DNA of 37,030 bases from W11650 sp041844915 (GCA_041844915.1 JBGZBY010000098.1:1-37030); one strand, 5' to 3'. Positions 1 through 8,342 are shown, counted from the stretch's first letter. Program-made: numbers and translations. The notes: generated from the sequence alone by a model not told the origin.

Positions 1-43
1 ATTGGCAGATGCGCTCAAAAAAAGCGCTTCAACACCGCCAAAA

Positions 44-158
44 GCGACCGCATTTCCCTTGGGAAATGCTACCTCGCCCTAGCAATCCCTTCGGGACAAT
101 CCTTGGCGACCGCATTTCCCTTGGGAAATGCTACCTCGCCCTAGCAATCCCTTCGGGA
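44..158. repeat. Two direct copies of a 53-bp palindrome-rich repeat
   Basis: A 53-bp unit occurs at 44-96 and again at 106-158, identical by eye, separated by 9 bp. Each unit carries a perfect hairpin, GCATTTCCC-TT-GGGAAATGC (50-69 in the first copy), followed by a second palindrome centred on CCCTTCGGG. The second palindrome is complete only in the second copy. The array abuts the window edge, so more copies may lie outside. The form resembles dispersed REP/BOX-like intergenic repeats; the family is not recognised. Confidence 0.85.
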
Positions 159-165
159 TTGCTAG
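141..165 (-). terminator. Perfect hairpin overlapping the panE stop codon
   Basis: CTAGCAATCCC-TTC-GGGATTGCTAG forms an 11-bp perfect stem with a 3-nt loop. The panE stop codon (162-164) lies in one arm. No U-run follows on the minus strand, so it is not a classical intrinsic terminator; it may protect the mRNA 3' end or act as a Rho-independent pause. It is part of the 53-bp repeat, which suggests the repeat inserted at, or was retained at, the gene end. Confidence 0.45.
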
Positions 166-1100
166 GATAATCCCAAGATGGTTTCTTTGCCGCGGGTTAG
201 GATGGTGATAATCTCACAGTATGGAGTGGCAACGCCTTTTTCCTTGCCGCTCCTCCAAACATAGCCGTTCAGATAATCAATTTCCGTTTTGCGGCGATGC
301 TGAATCAGGTCCTGATGCATGGAAGGATAATGCAGGCCTTGGCGCGCCGGATCCAAGGAACCCTTTACAACCGCAAATACCGCCTCCTGATCCAGCTCGA
401 CATTATCCTCCGCCTTTGCCGCCCACGCAAATTCCTTAAGAATATTGCGAATAAAAATATCTCCGTCCAGCACCTGCCCAAACTGCATGAGATTGCAGTC
501 CAAAATTGCACAGACCGCATTCATCGCACCATTGATGCTCGCCTTTTTCCATACCGAATAAATTACATCCGAACTATATTTCGCCTTTAATCCGGCTCGA
601 TTTAGAACCTCGACAATCTCCCGCGCTCCCTTCTCCATTTCCGGGGCGATATTTTGCAGTTCAATATTGCCGTCTCCAGACAAATGAACCCGCGCCGGCC
701 CCATCAACTTTGCCGTCCATAAGGTCACACCCAGATAAATATTTCTTCTGGGAATCCATTTTTCAATTGTCCGAACATGGCCCAAACCATTCAACAGACA
801 AATAACCTTGGTTTCCTCTCCGATGATTTCCTGCAAGTCCTGAAGCATTTCCGGAAGCTGCATGGATTTAACAAATAAAATGATCAGATCCGCCACTTCC
901 TTACCACTCTCTTTAGAATGATAAGCCTTGACCGGAATTGTCCTGCATTCTCCGTTTTCTTCAATACAAAGACCCTCCGCATTCATTTTATCAACATTTT
1001 CTTTCCAGCCGTCAATATAAAAAACCTGCTGACCCGACTGCTGCAACATGTATCCAAAGCGTCCGCCCATAGCGCCCGCTCCTGCAATCGCAATTTTCAT
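162..1100 (-). CDS. panE: 2-dehydropantoate 2-reductase family protein
   Basis: Ketopantoate reductase of the ApbA/PanE family, 312 aa, which reduces 2-dehydropantoate to pantoate with NADPH in coenzyme A synthesis. An N-terminal Rossmann fold shows GAGAMG at residues 7-12. LLNGLG with Asn104 follows, and the helical C-terminal half has the conserved WKKASINGAMN region (184-194, catalytic Lys and Asn) and EIDYLNG near 270. Length matches the family. The start has AGGAGAAGGTGG upstream. It lies 122 bp downstream of tagO in the same direction. A hairpin in the gap (1192-1217) has no U-run. Paralogues of this family act on other 2-oxo acids, so the exact substrate is inferred. No other pantothenate genes are nearby. 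Confidence 0.85.
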   Translation of the reverse strand: MKIAIAGAGAMGGRFGYMLQQSGQQVFYIDGWKENVDKMNAEGLCIEENGECRTIPVKAYHSKESGKEVADLIILFVKSMQLPEMLQDLQEIIGEETKVICLLNGLGHVRTIEKWIPRRNIYLGVTLWTAKLMGPARVHLSGDGNIELQNIAPEMEKGAREIVEVLNRAGLKAKYSSDVIYSVWKKASINGAMNAVCAILDCNLMQFGQVLDGDIFIRNILKEFAWAAKAEDNVELDQEAVFAVVKGSLDPARQGLHYPSMHQDLIQHRRKTEIDYLNGYVWRSGKEKGVATPYCEIITILTRGKETILGLS

Positions 1101-1222
1101 ATTTCCACCTTCTCCTGTGCTATTTTGACCTTGTGACCTTGCTTTATCCTTCCCTGCTTCCTGTTCCAGCCGCCGGCCGCAAAATCAGCGCCACTTCCGA
1201 AAGCAACTCGGAAAGTGACATT

Positions 1223-2296
1223 TTATTTAGAATCCATCTTTTCCTGCCGGTTTCGCAGCACACTATCGCCGATCCAAACCGTAAACATCACCGCCAAAAG
1301 GATGGCTGCCGCCCAAATGTCCTGAAGAACGATCAATATTGCCGCCAAGCCGAATAAAGCACTGACAAAATACAGAGTCAATACTGCCTTGCGCTGGCTA
1401 AGCCCCTTATCAATCAAGCGATGGTGCAAATGCCCGCGATCCCCCTCGCTGATGGGCCGATGATTCATCGTCCGGCGAACGATCGCAAACAAAGTATCGG
1501 CAATCGGCAGCGCCAAAACAATCACTGCCACTACTAGTGTAAGCGCCGTATAGGTTTTGAGCATGGTCTGAACCGAAATTACCGCTAGAGAATAACCCAA
1601 AAAGGTTGAGCCGGTATCTCCCATAAAAATTTTCGCCGGATTAAAATTATAGGGCAAAAATCCAAGGCAGCTTCCCGCCAACGCCGCCGTTAAAAGAATC
1701 GGCAGCCCAGCCAAAAGCGGATCACCAAATAAAACAGCAATAATCATCAGGGTTCCCGAAGCAATTGAGGCGACTCCCGTTGCCAGCCCATCTAAGCCAT
1801 CCAATAAATTTACGGCATTGGTTACACCAATAATCCAGAAAATAGTGATTACATTGCTGAATATTCCAAAATTAATCTTGCCGAAAAAGGGCGCCGTGAT
1901 ATCGGTAATTTGCGTTCCGGTCGCTACAGCAATCAGCGCCGCCAAAAGCTGAACCACAATTCTGGTGCGCGGCCGCAGACCATAGATATCATCAAAAAAG
2001 CCCAGCACGGTAATCAGCAGCGCTCCCGCCAAAAGTCCCCAAATCGTCTGCTGCTGATTTTCCGGCACATTGTGAAGCAGAAAAAGCACTGCCACCGAAA
2101 AACCGGTAAAAATAGCTAAACCGCCTGCTCTCGGCATAACCTTGGTATGCATCCCTCTTTTTTTTGGCTTATCCAACGCTCCAACCTTAAAAGCAATCTT
2201 CATACTGATCGGCGTCGTTGCCAGCGATAATACAAACGCCAGTAAGAATGCAATAATGTACGGGTAATACTCTGTTATAATCTGAAAAAATGCCAC
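1223..2296 (-). CDS. tagO: Undecaprenyl-phosphate N-acetylglucosaminyl 1-phosphate transferase (TagO/WecA type)
   Basis: Polytopic membrane enzyme of the MraY/WecA family that moves a sugar-1-phosphate from a UDP-sugar onto undecaprenyl phosphate, the first step of teichoic acid or other wall glycopolymer synthesis. Signatures are NAVNLLDGLDGLATG, the metal-binding NFNPAKIFMGDTGS loop, and the cytoplasmic His motif HLHHR that separates WecA/TagO from MraY. About ten or eleven hydrophobic segments are visible. An ATG at 2308 lies in frame but has no ribosome binding site, while GGAGG sits 5 nt before a GTG whose first base is 2296, so I choose the GTG. The gene follows upp closely. Sugar specificity (GlcNAc) is inferred from the family. 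Confidence 0.85.
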   Translation of the reverse strand: MAFFQIITEYYPYIIAFLLAFVLSLATTPISMKIAFKVGALDKPKKRGMHTKVMPRAGGLAIFTGFSVAVLFLLHNVPENQQQTIWGLLAGALLITVLGFFDDIYGLRPRTRIVVQLLAALIAVATGTQITDITAPFFGKINFGIFSNVITIFWIIGVTNAVNLLDGLDGLATGVASIASGTLMIIAVLFGDPLLAGLPILLTAALAGSCLGFLPYNFNPAKIFMGDTGSTFLGYSLAVISVQTMLKTYTALTLVVAVIVLALPIADTLFAIVRRTMNHRPISEGDRGHLHHRLIDKGLSQRKAVLTLYFVSALFGLAAILIVLQDIWAAAILLAVMFTVWIGDSVLRNRQEKMDSK

Positions 2297-2308
2297 TGTT
2301 TCCTCCAT

Positions 2309-2938
2309 TTATTTCGTTCCGAACAGGCGATCTCCCGCATCTCCCAATCCCGGAACAATGTATGCATGATCATTTAATTTTTCATCCAGCGCGCCAATAT
2401 AGATCGGCACGTCCGGATGCGCCTCCTCCAGTGCCTTAACTCCCTCCGGAGCCGCAATAATACATAAAAAATGAAGCTTAGTCACTCCCTTTTTCTTTAA
2501 AAAATCAATCGCCGCAATGGCCGAACCACCGGTCGCCAGCATCGGATCCAGCACAAACATATCCCTTTCGCTGACATCACTGGGAAGCTTGCAGTAATAC
2601 TCTACAGGCTTCAAGGATTGGGGATCCCGATAGAGCCCGATATGGCCGACCTTGGCCGTCGGAACCAGCGTCAGCAGCGCATCTACCATGCCCAATCCCG
2701 CTCTTAGAATAGGAACAATACCCAAATGTCGTCCTTCGATTTGTTTCACTCTGGTTTTGGCAATCGGGGTTTCTATTTCAATTTCTTCCAGAGGAAGATT
2801 TCTAGTAGCCTCATAGGACATCAGCATTGCTATTTCACTGACCAGCTCTCTAAATTCCTTCGGTCCGGTTTCGATTCTTCTTAAAATCCCGATTTTATGC
2901 TGAATTAATGGGTGATCCATAACAAATACATTTGACAT
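2309..2938 (-). CDS. upp: Uracil phosphoribosyltransferase
   Basis: Converts uracil and PRPP to UMP in pyrimidine salvage; cytoplasmic. 209 aa, the usual length. The PRPP-binding loop VLDPMLATGGSA spans residues 129-140, and the uracil-site region YIVPGLGDAGDR lies near the C-terminus. An ATG six codons further upstream (2956) exists, but AAGGAG lies between the two ATGs and 6 nt before the second, so the start at 2938 is preferred. The stop codon ends 1 nt before the alternative ATG of tagO, indicating a tight operon. The order rpiB-upp-tagO is common in clostridia. Confidence 0.95.
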   Translation of the reverse strand: MSNVFVMDHPLIQHKIGILRRIETGPKEFRELVSEIAMLMSYEATRNLPLEEIEIETPIAKTRVKQIEGRHLGIVPILRAGLGMVDALLTLVPTAKVGHIGLYRDPQSLKPVEYYCKLPSDVSERDMFVLDPMLATGGSAIAAIDFLKKKGVTKLHFLCIIAAPEGVKALEEAHPDVPIYIGALDEKLNDHAYIVPGLGDAGDRLFGTK

Positions 2939-3003
2939 TTTCTGCTCCTTCCACATTCCGGTTAATTTCGTCTTATTATTTGCTCAGCCCTCTCTGTCCT
3001 TTC

Positions 3004-3043
3004 TTAAAAACAGAAGCAAAGCTGCTTTTGCATAGCTTTTCTG
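3004..3043 (-). terminator. Possible intrinsic terminator between rpiB and upp
   Basis: On the minus strand CAGAA and AAGCT pair with AGCTT and TTCTG through a bulged stem with an AAAA loop, followed by TTTTTAAG. The stem is interrupted, so it may only partly terminate transcription or attenuate upp-tagO. Position just before upp favours regulation rather than operon end. Confidence 0.35.
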
Positions 3044-3124
3044 CTCAAACGCTTTCCCGCCGAAACCCGGCGCTTTTCTCAAAGCGCTGAAGTGTTCCCT
3101 CCAAGCATCGCCGGGGCGAGGTAT

Positions 3125-3577
3125 TTATTTCTCTGCCGACAGCTCCTGCCCGAAGCAGGTTTTCGCTATTCGGCGCTTATGCCTGTCCTCCTCCGAAAAC
3201 GGAGTAGTCAAAAAGGTCTGTGTAATTTTTTTGGCCAGCTCGCCGCCGATTACTCTGCCTCCCATCGCCAATATATTGGCGTCGTTGTGCAATCTAGTAG
3301 CTTCCGCCGAAAAGCAGTCATGACATAGGGCAGCGCGAATCCCCGCATAGCGATTGGCAGTAATGGAAATGCCGATTCCAGTGCCGCAAATCAATATCCC
3401 TTTTTCCGCTTCTCCGCGCAAAATCATTTCCGCCGCCTTTTGGGCAATATCAGGATAGTCTGCTGCCATTTCCTCGTAAATACCGATATCTTGATATTCA
3501 TAGCCGTTCTGCCGCAAAAATTCTAAAATCTCCTGCTTTAAAGCAAAACCGCCATGATCCGAGCCAATTACAATCAT
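3125..3577 (-). CDS. rpiB: Ribose-5-phosphate isomerase B
   Basis: RpiB/LacAB-family isomerase, 150 aa, interconverting ribose 5-phosphate and ribulose 5-phosphate in the pentose phosphate pathway. SDHGG at residues 6-10, the catalytic Cys64 in ILICGTGIGISI and His97 in LHNDANILAMGG are all present. The start has an excellent GGAGGAGGAA directly upstream. It sits between sua5 and upp on the same strand, a gene order widely kept in Firmicutes. Some RpiB-like proteins act on allose or galactose phosphates; the context supports the ribose enzyme. Confidence 0.92.
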   Translation of the reverse strand: MIVIGSDHGGFALKQEILEFLRQNGYEYQDIGIYEEMAADYPDIAQKAAEMILRGEAEKGILICGTGIGISITANRYAGIRAALCHDCFSAEATRLHNDANILAMGGRVIGGELAKKITQTFLTTPFSEEDRHKRRIAKTCFGQELSAEK

Positions 3578-3728
3578 TTCCTCCTCCTTTCTTTGTTCTC
3601 TATATTATAACCTAATTTCACAAATTTGGGAATATTTTTTTGTAGGATAGAACCAAAAAGAAGGAATTTTCCTGCTTCTTGCTTCTGCTTCAAAAAGGCC
3701 TTCCTCTGCTTCACGAATCATTTTCAAG

Positions 3729-4760
3729 TCATTTCCCCGCCGCCTTGCGTAAGCGGTTCATAATCGCAGCCCCAATCCCTTCTTCCGAGCAAGACAGCGC
3801 AAAGATCTCCTCAATCCCGTTCATATCCATAAATCGTAAGCCTTCAAATAGATGACTGGCAATTTCCGATAAATTTCCCGCCTTTCCCAGCGAAAAGCAA
3901 ATGTATTCGGGAAGCTGCTCGGCATACTCCGCCGGAACAAGTGCCGCCGCCTTTTTCCCCTGCTTTTCGGCTTTTTCCAGACAGGCTCTCAGCTCCGCTA
4001 GGGCTTCTTCAAAGCTCCTCTGGGAAAGCAAAAAAAGCTTGCCCTCCGGCGCATAATGCCGATATTTCATTCCCGGCGCTATCGGAATCTCGCCTTCCTC
4101 TAAGTCGCCCCGATTCATTCGGACTTCACCGATAACTTTTTCTATCATCTCCTGCGTAATTGCTCCCGGCCTTAATATTACCGGAATTTGACCGGTCATA
4201 TCAATTACTGTTGATTCTAATCCCACCTCCGCCGAGCCGGAGCGCACGATCATATCCACTCTGCCATCGAGATCCTCCGCAACATGTGCAAATCCCGTTG
4301 GACTGGGCTTGCCGGAAATATTGGCGCTAGGCGCTGCTATCGGCAGTCCGCATTCCTTCAAAATCGCATGGGCAACCGGATGTCTAGGAATCCGGATGCC
4401 AACGGTATCCCGTCCGCCAGTAATTTCCTCTGGAATATTTTCTTTTTTTTGAAAAATCATGGTCAAAGGCCCCGGACAAAACGCCTCCGCCAGCCGCTCC
4501 GCCTTTTCTCCAATATTTTGAGCATAGTCCGATACCTCCTTCCATTCCGCCAGATGCACGATCAAAGGATTGTCGCTCGGCCTCCCCTTGGCCTTATAAA
4601 TATTGGCTGCCGCTGAGGCCGACAGCGCATTGGCTCCAATCCCGTATACCGTTTCCGTTGGAAAAGCCACTAACTTGCCCTGCCTCAAAAACTCTGCTGC
4701 CTGCCGGATATGTTCCCGCTGCAATTTATTTTCATCAATTTCTATCACTATTGTTTTCAT
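3729..4760 (-). CDS. ywlC: L-threonylcarbamoyladenylate synthase (Sua5/YwlC, two-domain)
   Basis: Makes threonylcarbamoyl-AMP from threonine, bicarbonate and ATP, the first step of t6A37 tRNA modification. 343 aa from the chosen start. The YrdC domain occupies about residues 15-205 with KGRPSDNPLIVHL and PSANISGKPSPT, and a Sua5 C-terminal domain follows, so this is the long Sua5 form rather than short TsaC. An in-frame ATG at 4808 has no ribosome binding site; the ATG at 4760 has AAAAGGAAA about 10 nt upstream and begins at the usual place. It is the first gene of the sua5-rpiB-upp-tagO run. The partner genes tsaB, tsaD and tsaE are not in the window. Confidence 0.92.
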   Translation of the reverse strand: MKTIVIEIDENKLQREHIRQAAEFLRQGKLVAFPTETVYGIGANALSASAAANIYKAKGRPSDNPLIVHLAEWKEVSDYAQNIGEKAERLAEAFCPGPLTMIFQKKENIPEEITGGRDTVGIRIPRHPVAHAILKECGLPIAAPSANISGKPSPTGFAHVAEDLDGRVDMIVRSGSAEVGLESTVIDMTGQIPVILRPGAITQEMIEKVIGEVRMNRGDLEEGEIPIAPGMKYRHYAPEGKLFLLSQRSFEEALAELRACLEKAEKQGKKAAALVPAEYAEQLPEYICFSLGKAGNLSEIASHLFEGLRFMDMNGIEEIFALSCSEEGIGAAIMNRLRKAAGK

Positions 4761-4825
4761 TTCAACTATTTTCCTTTTCCCATGCGATTCGCCGGCGGCT
4801 TGAAGCATATCCGTTTTAATCGCAC

Positions 4826-4860
4826 AAAAATACCGGCATAGAACTATCCGGTATTTTTTT
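4826..4860 (-). terminator. Intrinsic terminator after the GH18 gene
   Basis: AATACCGG and CCGGTATT form an 8-bp stem around an 11-nt loop, with A-rich and T-rich flanks on both sides. It directly follows the GH18 stop on the minus strand and could work in either direction. Confidence 0.8.
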
Positions 4861-4862
4861 GT

Positions 4863-6617
4863 TTATTGCTTTAAATATTGACGGATTGCTTCCCAAGCTT
4901 CCGCACTTTCCAGACCCAGCTTCCAGCCGGCAATCCCCGCCAAACGATAGCCCGTAGCAACATTCAGCTTCTGCTCCAGTGAGCGCTGATCCTCAATCCA
5001 CATTTTAAAGGTACTGTCGCCCTCCTTATACTCGGCATAGTATTGAGCGACCTCCTCATTCCACTCAATCCTAGCGCCCTTATCAATCATCAGCTGCTTG
5101 CCGTAGCCCATGCCGTATGCCTTGGAACTGACCTTCGGGTTATCGCTGCTCCCTGTTTCCTGCCATAATCTGGTATAAAAGGGAATGCCCAAAATAACCT
5201 TATCGGCAGGAACGGATGCCAAGGTATCGACAACCCCCTCCCGCACAAAATTAATCGAAGCAACGGAGCCGCTTTTGGGCGAGGTGCTCCAATGCTCATC
5301 ATAGCCCATGATAATCAGATAATCAATATATTTCCCAATTTCCGCTCTGCCGTAATGCTCTGTCCACGGCTTCGGCACATACATATCCACAGAAACTGTC
5401 ACGCCCTTTTGCTTTAAAAGCAGAGAAATCTCCTTGACGAACTGAACAAATGCCGGACCGTCCTCCTTTGGCACTTCTTCAAAGTCAATATTGATTCCGT
5501 CCAGCTCATATAAATCCACAAAACCAAGAATCTGACGAATTACCTTCTCCCGCTTAGCTGTGCTGGAAAGCACCGCATGAGTGATTGCCTTATCAAAGGA
5601 ATTGCTGAACAGCGGCCAGACCTTGTAGCCGTTTTGATGCGCCCAGCGCACATAGGAAATATCCGCCAGCGAGGAAACCGCTCCCTCCGTATCGGTAATG
5701 TGAAACCATGTCGGGCTGATTACATTGACGCCTTGCGTTGCCGCCATTTTTTCCTGAAGCGATCCATTGGCCGTCATATTAAACACCTGATGCCAAACCA
5801 GATTGACCTTGCCGGACAAGGCTGCGGAGCTAACCGGAGCATCCGGATCAATGGTATTTGATTCCAGAATCTGCTCAATTGTTCCGATAATTGATTTTTT
5901 TACAAAGCCGACAAAGCCCTCATGACTGCGTACCTTATAGTAATCTCCGCTTTCCTCCAAAAGCACGAAGGTCATACCCGCATAAACCTGATAGTAGTAA
6001 TATGCTGCTTCGCCCTCCTTCGGAACGGCATTATAAAAATATTCCTTCGGCTCTGCCTGTTTTTTACCTTCCTCCTCAGCGTTAAATTCGATTGCTCCCA
6101 TCGACAGCGGCTTTTGCGGATCGTCTATGGTCAGGATATGGTATTTCTCATTGTATGACAGCCGAAAATTAGCAAATTTGGCAACCAGCGCCGTCGGCAG
6201 ATAGGGAACTCCATTGATTTCCTCCAGACTGATTTGCAGCTCGACGGATTCCCCATTGTAATCATACGTTTTTTCCCCTGGTTTAAGCCGAATGACATCT
6301 CGATTATCCGTATAAGTCAAAGTTTTCTCTGCTTCGTCATAATAGAGAGAGTCCGTTAAATTCAGCACCAGCTCCAGTGGCAAATAAAAGTTATCACCAA
6401 TTTTCTTGGCGGGGTTTCTCAAGGTCATCACCTCTCCTGCCAATACAGTCAAAAGCTTTTCTTCATTGTATTCTGCATAAAGAGTTCCTAAGTCCAACGG
6501 GTTTTCCGTTATCTTCTCCTGCTTCATAGTAAAATAGTTCCATGCAAAAAATCCGGCAACCGCTAAGGACAGAATCAAGAAAATCGTTAAAATAATCGTC
6601 GCTCTATGTTTTTTCAT
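4863..6617 (-). CDS. Membrane-anchored GH18 glycoside hydrolase with stalk and SH3-like domains
   Basis: 584 aa. An uncleaved signal-anchor helix lies at residues 8-29. Residues 50-170 resemble the copper-amine-oxidase N-terminal-like stalk repeats found in clostridial wall proteins (two FYLP/PYLP-type units). An SH3-like segment (192-245, ending VGFVKKSIIG) precedes a GH18 barrel from about 270 to the C-terminus. The GH18 catalytic motif DGINIDFE is intact at 373-380, with Glu380 as the acid. Relatives include YaaH/YdhD-type spore and wall hydrolases that cleave GlcNAc linkages. An outward-facing wall-remodelling role is inferred; chitinase activity is less likely. GGAGG lies upstream of the start. 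It is monocistronic, flanked by a terminator and a long upstream gap. Confidence 0.85.
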   Translation of the reverse strand: MKKHRATIILTIFLILSLAVAGFFAWNYFTMKQEKITENPLDLGTLYAEYNEEKLLTVLAGEVMTLRNPAKKIGDNFYLPLELVLNLTDSLYYDEAEKTLTYTDNRDVIRLKPGEKTYDYNGESVELQISLEEINGVPYLPTALVAKFANFRLSYNEKYHILTIDDPQKPLSMGAIEFNAEEEGKKQAEPKEYFYNAVPKEGEAAYYYYQVYAGMTFVLLEESGDYYKVRSHEGFVGFVKKSIIGTIEQILESNTIDPDAPVSSAALSGKVNLVWHQVFNMTANGSLQEKMAATQGVNVISPTWFHITDTEGAVSSLADISYVRWAHQNGYKVWPLFSNSFDKAITHAVLSSTAKREKVIRQILGFVDLYELDGINIDFEEVPKEDGPAFVQFVKEISLLLKQKGVTVSVDMYVPKPWTEHYGRAEIGKYIDYLIIMGYDEHWSTSPKSGSVASINFVREGVVDTLASVPADKVILGIPFYTRLWQETGSSDNPKVSSKAYGMGYGKQLMIDKGARIEWNEEVAQYYAEYKEGDSTFKMWIEDQRSLEQKLNVATGYRLAGIAGWKLGLESAEAWEAIRQYLKQ

Positions 6618-6720
6618 TCCATTCCTCCTGTTTTTATTGATTCTCTCATAGCCCTCTCATTTATGCAAGTTATTTTTTCGCTTTTTAACCATTTTAATGA
6701 AAGATTAATATTTGCCAAAG

Positions 6721-6730
6721 CCCCCCCCCC
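6721..6730. repeat. Ten-cytosine homopolymer tract
   Basis: An uninterrupted run of 10 C on the plus strand (10 G on the minus strand) lies 104 bp before the GH18 start codon and 103 bp past the sulfatase stop. Such tracts slip during replication. Here it is intergenic, so it could affect promoter spacing or simply be neutral; the assembled length may also be inaccurate. Confidence 0.9.
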
Positions 6731-6785
6731 TTGTCGCAGCTCTGCCGGAGGAAACCTGACTGGACTTCCTGCTTTTCCCATAACA

Positions 6786-6808
6786 GCGGGCAGTCGTTGA
6801 CTGCCCGC
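6786..6808 (-). terminator. Strong GC hairpin after the sulfatase gene
   Basis: GCGGGCAGTC-GTT-GACTGCCCGC is a perfect 10-bp stem 25 bp past the sulfatase stop. The minus-strand bases after it (TGTTATGGGAAAA) are not U-rich, so termination would be inefficient or need a factor. It is the only likely end signal before the GH18 gene. Confidence 0.5.
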
Positions 6809-6833
6809 GATAAAGCTTCTGTATCCTGTTGTT

Positions 6834-8342
6834 CTAGCTCCAATACCTGCGAAGGCGAGTTTCCTCCGTAATCGGCACACCGCTGCTGTAGCCGATTTCA
6901 TTTACCTCTCCTTCTTCGCGATAACGGCTGCGGGAATAGCCGCCGCAGTTCCAATTGACATTTTGGCGTTCCCTGCGCCATGGTCTTTTTTCCCAATAAT
7001 AGCCGCGCAGAGGATCTCTGGTCTGGTTCTGCCAATCCAAAATCGCTTCATGCAATTCGTTCCGAATCCCCTCGGCAGACAGATCGTCAATTAGATTGTG
7101 CATTTCATTCGGGTCGCTTTCCAGATGATAAAGCTCATCTTGTGTCAGCAGATTAAGCACCAATTTCCATTTTCCCTTTACCGCGCAGCGAATCGGTTGA
7201 AAACCGCCAAAGCCGTCATGATCTACCTCGTAGCGGTTAAACTCAATAAATACCGACCTTCCCTCCTGACGCTCGGTGATATCCGCCGCCGTAAAGTCCT
7301 TCAGCAGACTTTCCCCCTCCAGCGTTTTCGGCACCGGCAGACCATAAAAATCCAAAATTGTCGGCACAACATCAATATGCGAAGCTGGCAGCTCGGTCAC
7401 CTGCCCCGCTTTGATCCGATCCTTCCATTTGACGATGAAGGGAATATTGACAATTTCCTCATACATCGCTGGCCCTTTGGAAAAAATACCATGAGATCCG
7501 ACCGATTCGCCATGATCTGAGGTATAGAGAATAAATGCATCCTCTGCCTCGCGCTCCGCCGCCGCCAGCACTCTGCCGATCTGCGAGTCGATAAAGGAAT
7601 TGGAACCCAGCAGACCCACTGCCCGATTATCAGCGCCCTGCTCAATATGCTTTTGATGCCAGATACGAATATGCTCCGGCAGGCTGTCAAAGTCCATATC
7701 CTGATTCGGCTTTTCCAGGTATGGCTGATCAAAGGGCTCAAAAAAATGCTTGGGCGCCAAGAACGGGTGATGCGGCTCATCATAGGATAAAACCAAAAAA
7801 TAATCCTCGTCCTTATGCTTTTGAATAAAGTCAATCGCCTTTTGTGTGCAGCGCCAGCCAAAGGTAAAGCTCTCGTCAATCCCTTCGCCCTCCAGCGCAG
7901 TAGCAAAGGAACGGGAGCGCATCTTATCCTGATCGTTCAGCTCATCCAAATAATTACGCATATCATACCAATAGTCCTTATCCCAGCCCTCCGGACAAAT
8001 TCCATCACCAAAATAATCCCCGCCGTCCAAATGCCATTTGCCGATATAAGCAGTATGAATTCCCTGACTGCTTAGCCTCTGCCCGATGGTCAGGCTTTTC
8101 TGCGATAGTCCCATGCAGTTGCCCAGCATCCCATTGGTATGAGGGTAGGTGCCGGTAAAAAGACCCGCTCTGGCTGGCCCGCAAACCGGCTGCGTCGTAT
8201 ATGCCGATCGAAAGCTAAGCCCCTCCTCACACAGCCGATCCAGACTGGGAGTGTGCATGTTTTCGCCGCGTTCATTGCATTTGCTGATCATATCTCGTCT
8301 TTGACTGTCTGTCATGATTAAAATAAATTGTTTTTTTGCCAT
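6834..8342 (-). CDS. Cys-type sulfatase (alkaline-phosphatase superfamily)
   Basis: 502 aa. Hydrolyses a sulfate ester using a formylglycine made from Cys54 in the signature C-G-P-A-R (54-58), followed by AGLFTGTYPH. Metal ligands are seen in MTDSQRR near the start and YTSDHGESVGSHG mid-protein. No signal peptide is present, so it is predicted cytoplasmic and would act on imported sulfated sugars or other small substrates. Being Cys-type in an anaerobe, it needs a radical-SAM maturase (anSME), which is not in the window. An ATG at 8366 is in frame, but GGAGG stands 4 nt before the ATG at 8342, so the latter is used. Substrate unknown: choline-, glycosaminoglycan- and mucin-type sulfatases share these motifs. 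Confidence 0.85.
   Translation of the reverse strand: MAKKQFILIMTDSQRRDMISKCNERGENMHTPSLDRLCEEGLSFRSAYTTQPVCGPARAGLFTGTYPHTNGMLGNCMGLSQKSLTIGQRLSSQGIHTAYIGKWHLDGGDYFGDGICPEGWDKDYWYDMRNYLDELNDQDKMRSRSFATALEGEGIDESFTFGWRCTQKAIDFIQKHKDEDYFLVLSYDEPHHPFLAPKHFFEPFDQPYLEKPNQDMDFDSLPEHIRIWHQKHIEQGADNRAVGLLGSNSFIDSQIGRVLAAAEREAEDAFILYTSDHGESVGSHGIFSKGPAMYEEIVNIPFIVKWKDRIKAGQVTELPASHIDVVPTILDFYGLPVPKTLEGESLLKDFTAADITERQEGRSVFIEFNRYEVDHDGFGGFQPIRCAVKGKWKLVLNLLTQDELYHLESDPNEMHNLIDDLSAEGIRNELHEAILDWQNQTRDPLRGYYWEKRPWRRERQNVNWNCGGYSRSRYREEGEVNEIGYSSGVPITEETRLRRYWS

Noticed and set aside
44..158. CRISPR array
   Set aside because: Only two 53-bp units with a 9-bp gap, not spacers of 30-40 bp, and no cas genes.
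6614..6901. 95-codon minus-strand frame between GH18 and sulfatase
   Set aside because: It runs through the sulfatase 3' end in another frame, the GC hairpin and the G10 tract; no RBS or domain.
7397..7906. 169-codon minus-strand frame inside the sulfatase gene
   Set aside because: Same strand but shifted frame; Arg/Trp/Ser-rich text typical of an out-of-frame reading of a real gene.
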